A stretch of DNA of 64,000 nt, taken from contig NZ_CP046600.1 in NCBI RefSeq assembly GCF_018278905.1, positions 5,270,001-5,334,000 on the forward strand. Direction: 5' to 3'. Position 1 is the stretch's first letter; each line of letters opens with the position of its first letter. The DNA comes from Mycobacterium spongiae. Lineage in GTDB: Bacteria; Actinomycetota; Actinomycetes; Mycobacteriales; Mycobacteriaceae. The notes beneath the pieces are model-generated. The model searched no databases and was not told where the DNA came from. It worked only from the letters and a program-made list of their open reading frames with translations. Below, piece by piece: positions 44,812-55,759 of this stretch. The translations under genes and the position numbers were made by a program.

Positions 44812-46050
44812 GTGCTTACCCCCCGCGCGCGGCTGGCCCTCGCCGCCGGAGCAAGCGCGCGGTGGGCGTCGCGGGTCACCGGACGCGGGGCCGGTGCGAT
44901 GATCGGCGGCCTCGTCGCGATGACACTGGACCGATCGGTACTGCGGCAGCTCGCGGAGGGCCGGCGCACTGTCGTCGTCACCGGTACCAACGGCAAGTCG
45001 ACCACCACCCGGATGACTGCGGCCGCGCTGAGCACGCTGGGGTCGGTCGCGACCAATGCGGAGGGCGCCAATATGGACGCTGGGCTGGTGGCGGCGCTGG
45101 CCGCTCACCTCCACGCCCCGCTGGCAGCCCTCGAGGTCGACGAGATGCACGTCCCACACGTGCTAGATGCGGTAGACGCCGCCGTGGTCGTTTTGCTCAA
45201 TCTGTCGCGCGACCAGCTGGATCGCGTCGGCGAGATCAACGTGATCGAACGCACGCTGCGGGCCGGCCTGGCCCGGCATCCGGCCGCAGTCGTCATTGCT
45301 AACTGTGACGATGTGCTGATGACATCGGCCGCCTACGAGTGCCCGAATGTGGTGTGGGTGTCCGCGGGCGGCTCATGGTCGAGCGACTCGGTCAGCTGCC
45401 CTCGCAGTGGCGAGGTCATCGTCCGCGAGCAGGGTCACTGGTATTCCACTGGGGCCGACTTCATGCGCCCAACCCCGCACTGGTGGTTCGACAACACCAC
45501 CGTCTATGGGCCACACGGGCTGGCGCTTCCGATGAAGCTGGCGCTGCCCGGATCGGTGAATCGCGGCAACGCCGCCCAAGCCGTGTCGGCTGCCGCCGCG
45601 TTGGGCGCCGACCCAGAGGCAGCGGTGGCTGCTGTCGCCCAGGTCGACGAGGTCGCGGGGCGCTACCGAACCACCGTCATCGGTTCACACCAGGCTCGGA
45701 TCCTGCTGGCCAAGAACCCGGCCGGCTGGCAGGAAGCGCTGTCGATGGTGGACAAAGATGCCGCCGGGGTGGTCATTTCGGTCAACGGGCAGGTGCCCGA
45801 CGGTGAGGACCTGTCGTGGCTGTGGGATGTGCGGTTCGAGTACTTCGCCCAGACCTTCAAGGAGACCCCAGTCGTGGCCGCCGGCGAGCGCGGCACCGAC
45901 CTGGCCGTGCGGCTGGGCTACGCGGATGTTGAACACACCCTGGTGCACGACACCGTGGCGGCCATCGCGACGTGCCCGCCGGGCCGGGTGGAGGTCGTCG
46001 CCAACTACACCGCGTTTCTACAGCTGCAGCGGGCATTGGCGACAAGATGA
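44812..46050 (+). CDS. murT: MurT, lipid II isoglutaminyl synthase ligase subunit
   Basis: 412 residues, GTG start. Mur-ligase fold: ATP loop VVVTGTNGKSTTTRMTAAAL, LEVDEMHVPHVLDAVDAAVV, LNLSRDQLDRVGEI, and a C-terminal MurT domain (LLAKNPAGWQEALSMV). With GatD it amidates the alpha-carboxyl of D-Glu in lipid II. The Cys4 zinc ribbon seen in firmicute MurT is reduced here to SCPRSG plus a lone upstream Cys. Overlaps gatD by ATGA. Confidence 0.94.
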   Translation: MLTPRARLALAAGASARWASRVTGRGAGAMIGGLVAMTLDRSVLRQLAEGRRTVVVTGTNGKSTTTRMTAAALSTLGSVATNAEGANMDAGLVAALAAHLHAPLAALEVDEMHVPHVLDAVDAAVVVLLNLSRDQLDRVGEINVIERTLRAGLARHPAAVVIANCDDVLMTSAAYECPNVVWVSAGGSWSSDSVSCPRSGEVIVREQGHWYSTGADFMRPTPHWWFDNTTVYGPHGLALPMKLALPGSVNRGNAAQAVSAAAALGADPEAAVAAVAQVDEVAGRYRTTVIGSHQARILLAKNPAGWQEALSMVDKDAAGVVISVNGQVPDGEDLSWLWDVRFEYFAQTFKETPVVAAGERGTDLAVRLGYADVEHTLVHDTVAAIATCPPGRVEVVANYTAFLQLQRALATR

Positions 46051-46769
46051 GCGGGGCACCAGCGTCGGCTTCACGAATGCGCATCGGACTGGTATTACCC
46101 GACGTGATGGGCACCTACGGGGACGGCGGCAACGCCGTGGTGCTGCGCCAACGCCTGCTCTTGCGGGGCATCGCCGCAGAAATAGTTGAGATCACACTGG
46201 CCGACCCAGTTCCGGAGTCGCTGGACCTGTACACCCTCGGCGGCGCCGAGGACTACGCGCAACGGCTGGCGACCCGGCACCTAATTCGGTATCCAGGCCT
46301 GCAACGCGCAGCCGACCGGGGCGCACCAGTGTTAGCGATCTGCGCGGCGGTCCAGGTCCTGGGGCATTGGTACGAGACATCGTCGGGGGAACGCGTTGAC
46401 GGCGTCGGCCTCCTCGACGCAACCACCACGCCACAGGCTTCCCGTACCATCGGCGAGTTGGCCAGCAAACCATTGCTGGCGGGCTTGACACAACGTCTCA
46501 CCGGTTTCGAAAACCACCGGGGCGGTACTGTTCTCGGCCCCGACGCGTTACCGCTTGGGACGGTGGTCAAGGGCGCCGGCAACCGGCTCGGCGACGGCTT
46601 TGACGGCGCGATTCAGGACAACGTCGTCGCGACCTACATGCACGGACCGTGCCTGGCCCGCAACCCAGAGCTCGCCGACCTGCTGCTCAGCAAGGTAGTG
46701 GGTGCGCTGGCGCCGCTCGAGTTGCCCGAGGTGGATTTGTTGCGCCGGGAGCGGCTCGCGGCTCGTTGA
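46047..46769 (+). CDS. gatD: GatD, glutamine amidotransferase subunit
   Basis: 240 residues from ATG 46047 (MSGAPASASRMRIGLVLPDV). Class I (CobQ-type) amidotransferase: nucleophile Cys in VLAICAAVQVLGHWY, GFENHRGGT, and a late MHGPCLARNPELAD His. It supplies ammonia to MurT. Annotated cobQ2 in H37Rv (Rv3713). The next gene in H37Rv, Rv3714c, is absent, and recR follows after 9 bp. Confidence 0.94.
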   Translation: MSGAPASASRMRIGLVLPDVMGTYGDGGNAVVLRQRLLLRGIAAEIVEITLADPVPESLDLYTLGGAEDYAQRLATRHLIRYPGLQRAADRGAPVLAICAAVQVLGHWYETSSGERVDGVGLLDATTTPQASRTIGELASKPLLAGLTQRLTGFENHRGGTVLGPDALPLGTVVKGAGNRLGDGFDGAIQDNVVATYMHGPCLARNPELADLLLSKVVGALAPLELPEVDLLRRERLAAR

Positions 46770-46778
46770 ACGGGGCTT

Positions 46779-47390
46779 TTAGACCATGGCGCGGCGACCG
46801 GCCAGCGCGCGACCAAGTGTCAGCTCGTCGGCGAACTCAAGGTCGCCGCCCATCGGCAGACCGGACGCGATCCGGGTGACGGTCAGGCCGGGGATGTCAC
46901 GGAGCATCCGCACCAGGTACGTGGCGGTCGCCTCACCCTCGGTGTTGGGATCGGTGGCAATGATCACCTCGGTGATGTCGACGTCATCGACCCGCTCACC
47001 GATGCGGCTCAACAGCTCGCGAATCCGCAACTGATCCGGGCCTATTCCAGACAACGGATCGAGGGCGCCACCCAGAACGTGATAGCGACCGCGGAATTCG
47101 CGAGTGCGTTCGACAGCCTGAACGTCCTTCGGCTCCTCGACCACGCATACCAGCGAGGCGTCCCGGCGCGGATCGGCACAGATCCGGCACCGTTCGGCGT
47201 CGGACACGTTGCCGCACACCGCGCAGAACCGCACACCGTCGCGAACCTTGGCGAGCACGGCGTTCAGCCGGTCGATGTCAGAAGGTTCGACCGACAGCAG
47301 GTGAAACGCAATGCGCTGCGCGCTCTTTGGACCGATACCCGGCAGCTTGCCGAGTTCGTCGATGAGGTCCTGGACGGGTCCCTCAAACAT
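46779..47390 (-). CDS. recR: Recombination protein RecR
   Basis: 203 residues, same as H37Rv. N-terminal HhH ([17 protein letters not shown]), Cys4 zinc motif ([19 protein letters not shown]), and a Toprim domain ([36 protein letters not shown]). Works with RecO/RecF at gapped DNA. It lies 11 bp downstream of the ybaB gene, the usual dnaX/ybaB/recR association. Confidence 0.97.
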   Translation of the reverse strand: MFEGPVQDLIDELGKLPGIGPKSAQRIAFHLLSVEPSDIDRLNAVLAKVRDGVRFCAVCGNVSDAERCRICADPRRDASLVCVVEEPKDVQAVERTREFRGRYHVLGGALDPLSGIGPDQLRIRELLSRIGERVDDVDITEVIIATDPNTEGEATATYLVRMLRDIPGLTVTRIASGLPMGGDLEFADELTLGRALAGRRAMV

Positions 47391-47401
47391 GGTGGTGCAA
47401 G

Positions 47402-47926
47402 TCAGACGCCCGGCGCGGGCGGCACCCCCGGCCCGGGCGGCGCGGGCGGCTTGCCCGGAGCCGGCGGACCGGGCGGCATTCCCGGCGCCGGCGGACCGGG
47501 CGGCATTCCGGCAGCCGGCGGACCGGGCGGCATTCCCGGCGCCGGCGGACCGGGCGGCACCCCGGGCGGCCGCGGCGCGGGCTGACCAGGCGGCACCCCC
47601 GGTCCGGGCGATGCGGCCGCCGGGCGCATGGCCCCGGCCAGGGCACCCAGCCGCTCCTGCGCCATCTTTGTGACTTGCTTGGATGCATCCGCCATGGCGC
47701 CGACGATCAGATCCTGCAAGGTCTCAATATCGTCAGGGTTGACGACCTGGGGGTCGATCGCGACCGCGATCAACTCGCCGCTACCTTTGACGACGACCTT
47801 GACGAGGCCCCCACCGGCCTGGCCGTTAATCTCGGAATTCGCCAATTGCTGCTGGGCCTCGAGTAGCTTTTGCTGCATCTGCTGCGCCTGGGCGAGCAGC
47901 GCGGACATATCGCCTCCGGGTTGCAT
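47402..47926 (-). CDS. YbaB/EbfC nucleoid-associated protein with repeat tail
   Basis: 174 residues. Residues 1-110 are the YbaB domain ([56 protein letters not shown]), a small dimeric DNA-binding protein. The rest is a Pro/Gly tail of 9-residue repeats (GMPPGPPAP). H37Rv Rv3716c is only 133 residues, so the tail is expanded here. Cotranscribed with recR. Confidence 0.93.
   Translation of the reverse strand: MQPGGDMSALLAQAQQMQQKLLEAQQQLANSEINGQAGGGLVKVVVKGSGELIAVAIDPQVVNPDDIETLQDLIVGAMADASKQVTKMAQERLGALAGAMRPAAASPGPGVPPGQPAPRPPGVPPGPPAPGMPPGPPAAGMPPGPPAPGMPPGPPAPGKPPAPPGPGVPPAPGV
47460..47567 (-). repeat. 27-bp tandem repeat in ybaB
   Basis: Four in-frame copies starting at 47460, 47487, 47514 and 47541 (GCCGGCGGACCGGGCGGCAT...), encoding the 9-residue PGMPPGPPA repeats. 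In-frame units allow length change without loss of the YbaB domain. Confidence 0.9.
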
Positions 47927-48023
47927 GACAGTCCCCTCGCGTCTTGGTCTCGAATTGGTTTCGCCTGCGGTTGTCGGCGATTTGAAACATCCAGCGTAGA
48001 CCGCGCCACGCTACCTTTGCGCG

Positions 48024-48785
48024 GTGGATCTAGGAGTTAGCCTGCGTGTCGGAATCGCGATGGTCGTCGGGGCGCTCATCACGGCATGGATGCCGCTCAT
48101 CCCAACCGCCGCCGCAGCCCCTTCCAATGTCGCCGGCATGATCGTGTTCATCGACCCCGGCCACAACGGGTCGAATGACGCATCCATCGGCCGCCAGGTT
48201 CCCACTGGCCGCGGGGGCACCAAGGATTGCCAAGCCAGCGGAACATCGACGAACAGCGGTTACGCGGAACACACGTTCAACTGGGAAACCGCGCTGCGCC
48301 TGCGGGCCGCACTCAACGCCCTTGGGGTGCGGACCGCCCTGTCACGGGGCAACGACGATGCGCTGGGTCCCTGCATCGATCAGCGCGCCGCCGCAGCCAA
48401 TGCGTTGCACCCCAACGCTGTGATCAGCTTGCACGCCGACGGCGGCCCAGCGTCCGGCCGGGGATTCCATGTCAACTACTCGGCTCCGCCGCTCAACGCC
48501 GCGCAGGCAGGGCCCTCTGTACAGTTCGCCAGGATCATGCGCGACCAGCTCAAAGCTTCGGGCATTCCGGCGGCCAACTACATCGGCAAGGATGGGCTCT
48601 ACGGACGCTCCGATCTGGCCGGCCTGAATCTGGCCCAGTATCCGTCGATCCTGGTCGAGTTGGGCAACATGAAGAACCCGGCAGATTCGGCTCTGATGGA
48701 GTCACCTCAGGGCAGGCAGAAATACGCGGACGCAATGGTCAAAGGGGTCGCCGGCTTCCTGGCCACCCAGGCCCGGGCGCGCTAG
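48024..48785 (+). CDS. ami1: Ami1, zinc N-acetylmuramoyl-L-alanine amidase
   Basis: 253 residues, GTG start. An in-frame ATG at 48060 would shorten the signal peptide. Signal peptide about 1-33 (VVGALITAWMPLIPTAAAA). Amidase_3 domain with zinc ligands in FIDPGHNGSND, NWETALRLR, ISLHADGG and ILVELGNMKN. Cleaves the lactyl-L-Ala bond of peptidoglycan in the periplasm, with a role in cell separation. Same as Rv3717. Divergent from ybaB. Confidence 0.95.
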   Translation: MDLGVSLRVGIAMVVGALITAWMPLIPTAAAAPSNVAGMIVFIDPGHNGSNDASIGRQVPTGRGGTKDCQASGTSTNSGYAEHTFNWETALRLRAALNALGVRTALSRGNDDALGPCIDQRAAAANALHPNAVISLHADGGPASGRGFHVNYSAPPLNAAQAGPSVQFARIMRDQLKASGIPAANYIGKDGLYGRSDLAGLNLAQYPSILVELGNMKNPADSALMESPQGRQKYADAMVKGVAGFLATQARAR

Positions 48786-48877
48786 TTCGATCGCGGCGGC
48801 CTGTCTGCATCCGTCTGCATCCGTCCCGCGCACCGCACCCGGCTAGCACCCGCTGGCACTCTGTGGGGCGTCGGCGG

Positions 48878-49315
48878 CTAACTCTCCAGTTCGCTTTTTA
48901 AGTTGTCGAGCACCTCGGATTGGATCTTCCTCAACCCCAGCGGTGCAAAGGTCTTTTCGAAAAAGCCCTTGACGCCACCCGCGCCATTCCACGAGGTCTT
49001 CACGGTGACGCTGGACCCCGGTCCCGCCGGCGCCACCGTCCAGTTGATGAGCATCGACGAATTCGTGTCCTTCTCGATAACGGTGTGACCAGCGACGTCA
49101 ACATTGACCTGGACGTCGCGAACGCGTGATTTGGTCGCCTGCAACCGCCACTTGGCTACCGTGCCCTTGCCCTGGCCACCTTCGGACACCTGGTACTCGC
49201 TGTAGTGCGGGGACAGGATCTTCGGGCGGATGTTCTCATAGTCGGCCACTGCGTCGAGTACGGCCGCGGGCTCAGCATTGATCAAGATCGTGCTGGATGC
49301 GCTCACCTGTCCCAT
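48878..49315 (-). CDS. SRPBCC (polyketide cyclase-like) protein
   Basis: 145 residues from ATG 49315 (MGQVSASSTILINAEPAAVL). START/Bet v1-like fold: DYENIRPKILSPHYSEYQVS, KWRLQATKSRVRDVQVNVD, and C-terminal helix GFFEKTFAPLGLRKIQSEVL. Binds a hydrophobic ligand in related proteins; ligand here unknown. Matches Rv3718c. It is divergent from bfaA, sharing about 80 bp of upstream DNA. Confidence 0.88.
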   Translation of the reverse strand: MGQVSASSTILINAEPAAVLDAVADYENIRPKILSPHYSEYQVSEGGQGKGTVAKWRLQATKSRVRDVQVNVDVAGHTVIEKDTNSSMLINWTVAPAGPGSSVTVKTSWNGAGGVKGFFEKTFAPLGLRKIQSEVLDNLKSELES

Positions 49316-49393
49316 CGGGCGCAAACTCCTTGTCGTGATTGGGGTGCTGCCCGCGCACGGATGCACGGGCGGTTGTCGACGACTAGGGTATAT

Positions 49394-50785
49394 GTGGTGC
49401 CTGTGCCTGGATCCGCACTATCGGCTTATGCGTCGGGGGTCGAGCGATTGCTGGCGAGTTATCGCGCCATCCCCCCGGGCGCGACCGTCCGGTTGGCCAA
49501 GCCCACCTCAAACCTCTTCCGCGCCCGCGTAAAACGCGATGCTCCCGGCCTGGACATATCAGGACTGACCGGCGTCATCAGTATCGATCCCGAGGTACGC
49601 ACCGCCGATGTTGCGGGCATGTGCACATACGAGGACCTGGTCACGGCGACACTGCAGTATGGCCTGTCCCCCTTGGTGGTTCCGCAACTGAAGACCATCA
49701 CGCTGGGCGGTGCCGTCACCGGGCTTGGTATCGAGTCGGCGTCATTTCGTAACGGCCTGCCGCACGAATCGGTTCTGGAGATGGATATCCTCACCGGCGC
49801 CGGCGAATTGCTCACCGCATCCCCCGACCAGCACTCCGACCTCTATCGGGCATTCCCAAATTCGTATGGGACCCTGGGATACTCGACCCGACTTCGGATC
49901 CAACTTGAGCCAGTCGCACCGTTTGTGGCTCTGCGACACATCAGATTTCACTCGTTGACCACCATGGTCGAGGCCATGGAACGCATCATCGATACCGGCG
50001 GACTCGACGGTGTCCGAGTGGACTACCTTGACGGCGTCGTGTTCAGCGCCGAAGAAAGCTACCTGTGCGTCGGACTGCGGACCACAACGCCGGGACCGGT
50101 GAGCGACTACACCGGGCAAGACATTTACTACCGGTCAATCCAACACGACACCGAGATCAAAGAAGACCGGTTGACCATCCACGATTACTTCTGGCGTTGG
50201 GACACCGATTGGTTCTGGTGCTCACGCGCGTTCGGCGCGCAGAACCCACGACTGCGGCGCTGGTGGCCACGGCGCTACCGGCGCAGCAGCGTTTTCTGGA
50301 AGCTGGTGGCCCTCGATCAGCGATTCAGCGTCGCCGACCGGATCGAAAAACGTCATGGTCGTCCCGCCCGAGAGCGGGTCGTGCAGGACATCGAGGTGCC
50401 CATCGAACGCACACGCGCATTCCTGGAGTGGTTCGCCGACACCGTGCCAATCGCACCAATCTGGTTGTGCCCGTTACGGCTACGCGACCACCCTGAAGTG
50501 TCCCCGGCCTGGCCACTGTATCCGATCCGCCCCGACCGCAGTTACGTCAACGTCGGGTTCTGGTCATCCGTGCCGGCCGGCACCACCGCGGGTGCGACCA
50601 ATCGGCTGATCGAGGACAAGGTCAGTGAACTCGACGGGCACAAGTCGCTGTACTCCGACTCCTTCTACACCCGAGAGAAGTTCGACGAGCTCTATGGCGG
50701 CGAGGCTTACAACATTGTGAAGAAGGCCTACGATCCCGACTCACGTCTTCTGGACCTTTACGAAAAGGCGGTGCAACGACGATGA
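49394..50785 (+). CDS. bfaA: FAD-binding oxidoreductase, BfaA/TmsA type
   Basis: 463 residues from GTG 49394; GTG 49397 is equally possible (AGGG lies 5 and 8 bp upstream, respectively). The frame extends to 49205, but that would cover the divergent gene's start. PCMH-type FAD domain (RTADVAGMCTYEDLVTATLQ, VVPQLKTITLGGAVTGLGIE). In other mycobacteria this enzyme reduces the 10-methylene fatty acyl chain made by BfaB to the 10-methyl form (tuberculostearic acid). Overlaps bfaB by ATGA. Confidence 0.85.
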   Translation: MVPVPGSALSAYASGVERLLASYRAIPPGATVRLAKPTSNLFRARVKRDAPGLDISGLTGVISIDPEVRTADVAGMCTYEDLVTATLQYGLSPLVVPQLKTITLGGAVTGLGIESASFRNGLPHESVLEMDILTGAGELLTASPDQHSDLYRAFPNSYGTLGYSTRLRIQLEPVAPFVALRHIRFHSLTTMVEAMERIIDTGGLDGVRVDYLDGVVFSAEESYLCVGLRTTTPGPVSDYTGQDIYYRSIQHDTEIKEDRLTIHDYFWRWDTDWFWCSRAFGAQNPRLRRWWPRRYRRSSVFWKLVALDQRFSVADRIEKRHGRPARERVVQDIEVPIERTRAFLEWFADTVPIAPIWLCPLRLRDHPEVSPAWPLYPIRPDRSYVNVGFWSSVPAGTTAGATNRLIEDKVSELDGHKSLYSDSFYTREKFDELYGGEAYNIVKKAYDPDSRLLDLYEKAVQRR

Positions 50786-52092
50786 CTTTGACCAGCGAAT
50801 CCGTGCGTACCGGCACGGGGAAACTGAGCATGGCGCAGATCCTGGAAATCTTCACCGCGACCGGTCGACAGCCGCTGAGGTTCACGGCGTACGACGGCAG
50901 CGTTGCCGGACCCGACGACGCGAAACTGGGCCTAGACCTTCGGACGCCCCGCGGCGCAACCTACCTGGCCACCGCTCCCGGTGAACTCGGTCTCGCCCGC
51001 GCCTACGTGGCCGGCGACCTACAGCTGCACGGTGTGCCTCCAGGTGATCCCTATGAGCTGCTCATGGCACTGACCGAACGGGTCAAGTTCAAGAGGCCGT
51101 CGGCGCGAGTGCTGGCCAATGTGGTGCGCTCACTAGGCGTCGAGCACTTGCTGCCGGTCGCCCCGCCACCACAAGAGGTGTCACCGCGATGGCGCCGGAT
51201 CGCCGCCGGTTTGCTACACAGCAAGACCCGCGACGCCGAGGCCATCCACCACCACTACGACGTCTCCAACACCTTCTATCAGTGGGTTCTGGGGCCATCG
51301 ATGACCTACACCTGCGCGGTCTATCCCAACTCCGCAGCGACGCTCGAAGAGGCTCAGGAAAACAAGTACCGGCTCATTTTTGAGAAGCTGCGACTACAAC
51401 CAGGTGACCGGCTACTCGACGTCGGCTGCGGCTGGGGTGGCATGGTGCGCTACGCCGCCCGACGCGGCGTCCGGGTGATCGGTGCCACCCTGTCAGCCGA
51501 GCAGGCCAAGTGGGGCCAACAGGCGCTTGAAGATGAACAGCTGACTAGCCTCGCCGAGGTACGACACTCCGACTATCGCGACGTGGCCGAGGCCGGCTTC
51601 GACGCTGTTTCTTCGATCGGGCTCACCGAGCACATCGGGGTCAAGAACTACCCGTCGTACTTCGAGTTCCTCAAGTCCAAGTTGCGAACCGGCGGCCTAC
51701 TGCTCAATCACTGCATCACCCGCCACGACAACAGCTCACGATCCCTGGCGGGCACCTTCACCGACCGTTACGTCTTCCCTGACGGCGAGCTGACGGGCTC
51801 GGGACGCATTATCACCGAGATCCAGAACGTTGGTTTGGAGGTGCTGCACGAGGAGAACTTCCGGCACCACTATGCGATGACGCTCCGCGACTGGTGTCGC
51901 AACCTCGTCGAGCACTGGGAGGAATCGGTCGCGGAAGTTGGACTGCCGACCGCCAAGGTGTGGGGTCTGTACATGGCGGCTTCGCGAGTCGCTTTCGAGC
52001 GAAACAACCTTCAGCTGCATCACGTACTAGCCACCAAGGCCGCCGCCTGCGGCGACGACAATCTGCCGCTGCGTCCCTGGTGGCAGCCATAG
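50782..52092 (+). CDS. bfaB: Fatty acid methyltransferase, BfaB/TmsB type
   Basis: 436 residues. Cyclopropane-fatty-acid-synthase family: N-terminal lipid-binding region, then EAIHHHYDVSNTFYQWVLGP and MTYTCAVYP, SAM loop LLDVGCGWGGMVRYAA, and SIGLTEHIGVKNYPSYF. Adds a methylene to the oleoyl chain of phospholipids, giving the precursor of 10-methylstearate. The H37Rv equivalent is Rv3720. Works with the coupled upstream BfaA. Confidence 0.88.
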   Translation: MTLTSESVRTGTGKLSMAQILEIFTATGRQPLRFTAYDGSVAGPDDAKLGLDLRTPRGATYLATAPGELGLARAYVAGDLQLHGVPPGDPYELLMALTERVKFKRPSARVLANVVRSLGVEHLLPVAPPPQEVSPRWRRIAAGLLHSKTRDAEAIHHHYDVSNTFYQWVLGPSMTYTCAVYPNSAATLEEAQENKYRLIFEKLRLQPGDRLLDVGCGWGGMVRYAARRGVRVIGATLSAEQAKWGQQALEDEQLTSLAEVRHSDYRDVAEAGFDAVSSIGLTEHIGVKNYPSYFEFLKSKLRTGGLLLNHCITRHDNSSRSLAGTFTDRYVFPDGELTGSGRIITEIQNVGLEVLHEENFRHHYAMTLRDWCRNLVEHWEESVAEVGLPTAKVWGLYMAASRVAFERNNLQLHHVLATKAAACGDDNLPLRPWWQP

Positions 52093-52111
52093 CACCGACG
52101 GCTAGCCAACG

Positions 52112-53908
52112 TTAGACCCCGTCGATGCGGCGGGCGCCCAATTCGGTTTGCAGCAGCTCGAGCGCAACCTCTTCTGGGTCGCGCGGCGGCTGGGACGGAT
52201 CGCTGCGGCCCGCCTCGGCAAGCATGCGCTCTTCTTCGTCACGATGAGCGGAATCGACGACCGGAGCCGGCGCCTCCCCCGCGGAGACTTGCGAGTTGAC
52301 GCCTGCACCTGCTGTAGCTACCCGCGCAGCGGGCTCCGAGGCATCAGCCTCACAGCGGACCCGCCAATTGACGCCGAGCGCGTCTTTCAGCGCCTCGGCG
52401 ATGACATCGGCGTTGCGCTGTTCGGACAGCCGCCGCGCCAGCGGCGCTGAATCGTGGATGAGGATCAGCGTGTTGTCCTCCACCGCGCGCACGGTGGCGC
52501 CCGCCAGCATCACCTCGGTGGTCCGGCTGCGCTGACGCACTTTTTCCCGCACCGTCGACCACATGGTCCGTACCGCGGCCGCGTTCGGCTCGCCCGGTGG
52601 CGGGGGCGCCGGCTGTGCTGGCTCGGGCGGTGGCGTGGGCTCCGGTTCGCGACGGGGCGGCCGGGGTGGCGCGCTGGTTTGGACCGGCATGGGTGCCGCG
52701 GTCTGACTGGCCGCGGGCACGGGTTTTTCGGCTGGTATCGACATGTCCAGTCGAGTTTCGATCCGCTCGACACGCTGCAGCAGCGCGGATTCGGCGTCGC
52801 TGGCCGAGGGCAACAGCAGGCGCGCACACACCACTTCGAGAAGCAGGCGTGGCGCCGTCGCGCCCCGCATCTCGCCGAGCCCGGCTTGCACCACCTCGGC
52901 GTACCGCGTCAGGGTCGCTGCCCCGATACGGGCCGCTTGATCCCGCATCCGGTCGAGCACGTCTTCGGGGGCGTCGACTACCCCGCGGGCTGCCGCATCC
53001 GGAATCGCCTGAAGCACGATCAGATCGCGGAATCGCTCCAACAGGTCGGTAGAGAATCGCCGTGGGTCGTGGCCAGCGTCGATCACCGCTTCGACCGCGC
53101 CGAACAACGCCTCCGCGTCGCCGGCGCCTAGCGCGTCGACGGCGTCATCGATCAGCGCAACATCGGTTGCACCCAACAGACCCAACGCCCGCTGATAACT
53201 CACCCGGCTGCCATCGGGAGCGTCTTCCGAGCCAGCTACCAACTGGTCCAGCACGGAAAGCGTGTCGCGCGGCGACCCCCCGCCAGCGCGGATTACCAAC
53301 GGATACACCGCGTCGTCGATAACGACACCTTCCTGGTCACAGATCCGCGCGAGCAGTGCCCGCATCGTACGAGGCGGCAACAGGCGGAAGGGGTAGTGAT
53401 GGGTGCGGGACCGAATCGTGGGCAGCACCTTCTCTGGTTCGGTGGTGGCGAAGACGAAAATGAGGTGCTCGGGCGGTTCTTCGACGATCTTGAGGAGCGC
53501 GTTGAATCCCGCCGTGGTCACCATGTGGGCTTCATCGACAATGAACACCCGGTACCGCGACTGTGCCGGCGCATAGAACGCGCGGTCCCGCAGCTCCCGG
53601 GTGTCGTCCACCCCGCCGTGGCTGGCAGCGTCGAGCTCAACCACGTCGATGCTGCCCGGCGCATTGGGTGCCAACGAGGCACAGGACTCACAGACCCCGC
53701 ACGGGCTGGCCGTGGGTCCCTGCACACAGTTCAACGACCGCGCAAGGATGCGCGCTGACGAGGTCTTTCCGCAGCCGCGTGGCCCGGAGAACAAGTACGC
53801 GTGATTGATCCGGCCAGCGTTCAGCGCGATGGACAGCGGCTCGGTGACATGCTCTTGGCCCACCACCTCAGCGAAGGTTGCCGGTCGATACTTGCGGTAG
53901 AGGGCCAC
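52112..53908 (-). CDS. dnaX: DNA polymerase III gamma/tau subunit
   Basis: 598 residues (578 in H37Rv). Clamp-loader ATPase: Walker A FSGPRGCGKTSSARILA, zinc Cys cluster in NCVQGPTASPCGVCESCASL, Walker B RVFIVDEAHMV, and sensor ATTEPEKVLPTIRSR. A Pro-rich linker (about 400-450) leads to the C-terminal domain. Loads the sliding clamp. Stands alone, converging on bfaB with 19 bp between stops. Confidence 0.96.
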   Translation of the reverse strand: MALYRKYRPATFAEVVGQEHVTEPLSIALNAGRINHAYLFSGPRGCGKTSSARILARSLNCVQGPTASPCGVCESCASLAPNAPGSIDVVELDAASHGGVDDTRELRDRAFYAPAQSRYRVFIVDEAHMVTTAGFNALLKIVEEPPEHLIFVFATTEPEKVLPTIRSRTHHYPFRLLPPRTMRALLARICDQEGVVIDDAVYPLVIRAGGGSPRDTLSVLDQLVAGSEDAPDGSRVSYQRALGLLGATDVALIDDAVDALGAGDAEALFGAVEAVIDAGHDPRRFSTDLLERFRDLIVLQAIPDAAARGVVDAPEDVLDRMRDQAARIGAATLTRYAEVVQAGLGEMRGATAPRLLLEVVCARLLLPSASDAESALLQRVERIETRLDMSIPAEKPVPAASQTAAPMPVQTSAPPRPPRREPEPTPPPEPAQPAPPPPGEPNAAAVRTMWSTVREKVRQRSRTTEVMLAGATVRAVEDNTLILIHDSAPLARRLSEQRNADVIAEALKDALGVNWRVRCEADASEPAARVATAGAGVNSQVSAGEAPAPVVDSAHRDEEERMLAEAGRSDPSQPPRDPEEVALELLQTELGARRIDGV

Positions 53909-53953
53909 CTCAGCAGGCTACCGGCGCGGGGCACCTGGGACCGGCGCTGGGCA

Positions 53954-54051
53954 TCGAGTGTGCGTTGACGCATTCGTGTGTGAACACCGGGCGATGTTTT
54001 CTCGGTTATCGCGCCATCACCGCACAATCAAAGCCGTCCGCGCACACTCGA
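53954..54051. repeat. Inverted repeat between AspAT and dnaX
   Basis: TCGAGTGTGCG at 53954-53964 and its exact complement CGCACACTCGA at 54041-54051, 76 bp apart, in the 177-bp gap between the AspAT-type gene and dnaX. Such GAGTGTGCG elements recur in mycobacterial intergenic DNA. A role as terminator or REP-like element is possible. Confidence 0.5.
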
Positions 54052-54085
54052 CATTGCTGAAGCCCCCACCGCGCGCTGACGGCAG

Positions 54086-55573
<1,488 letters not shown>

Positions 55574-55586
55574 CTACCATTGCGGC

Positions 55587-55672
55587 GGAGGATTCGCCTA
55601 GTGGCCTATGGCGCTCGCCTGGAACGCGGGTTGGGTTAACAGCCCTCGCGGGTTCAAATCCCGCATCCTCCG
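55587..55672 (+). tRNA. tRNA-Ser (anticodon GGA)
   Basis: Acceptor GGAGGAT (55587-55593) pairs with ATCCTCC (55665-55671), with discriminator G. The anticodon loop CTGGAAC gives GGA on a CTCGC/GCGGG stem. A long variable arm and T arm GCGGGTTCAAATCCCGC are present, as expected for serine. CCA not encoded. Confidence 0.96.
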
Positions 55673-55759
55673 CAGTTGGTCGCACTCATTTCGAGGCGCG
55701 GACAGGACTGTGACCTGGTCAGATTTGACTGGCTGGGGCTCATCAGCATGAGGAGGAGC

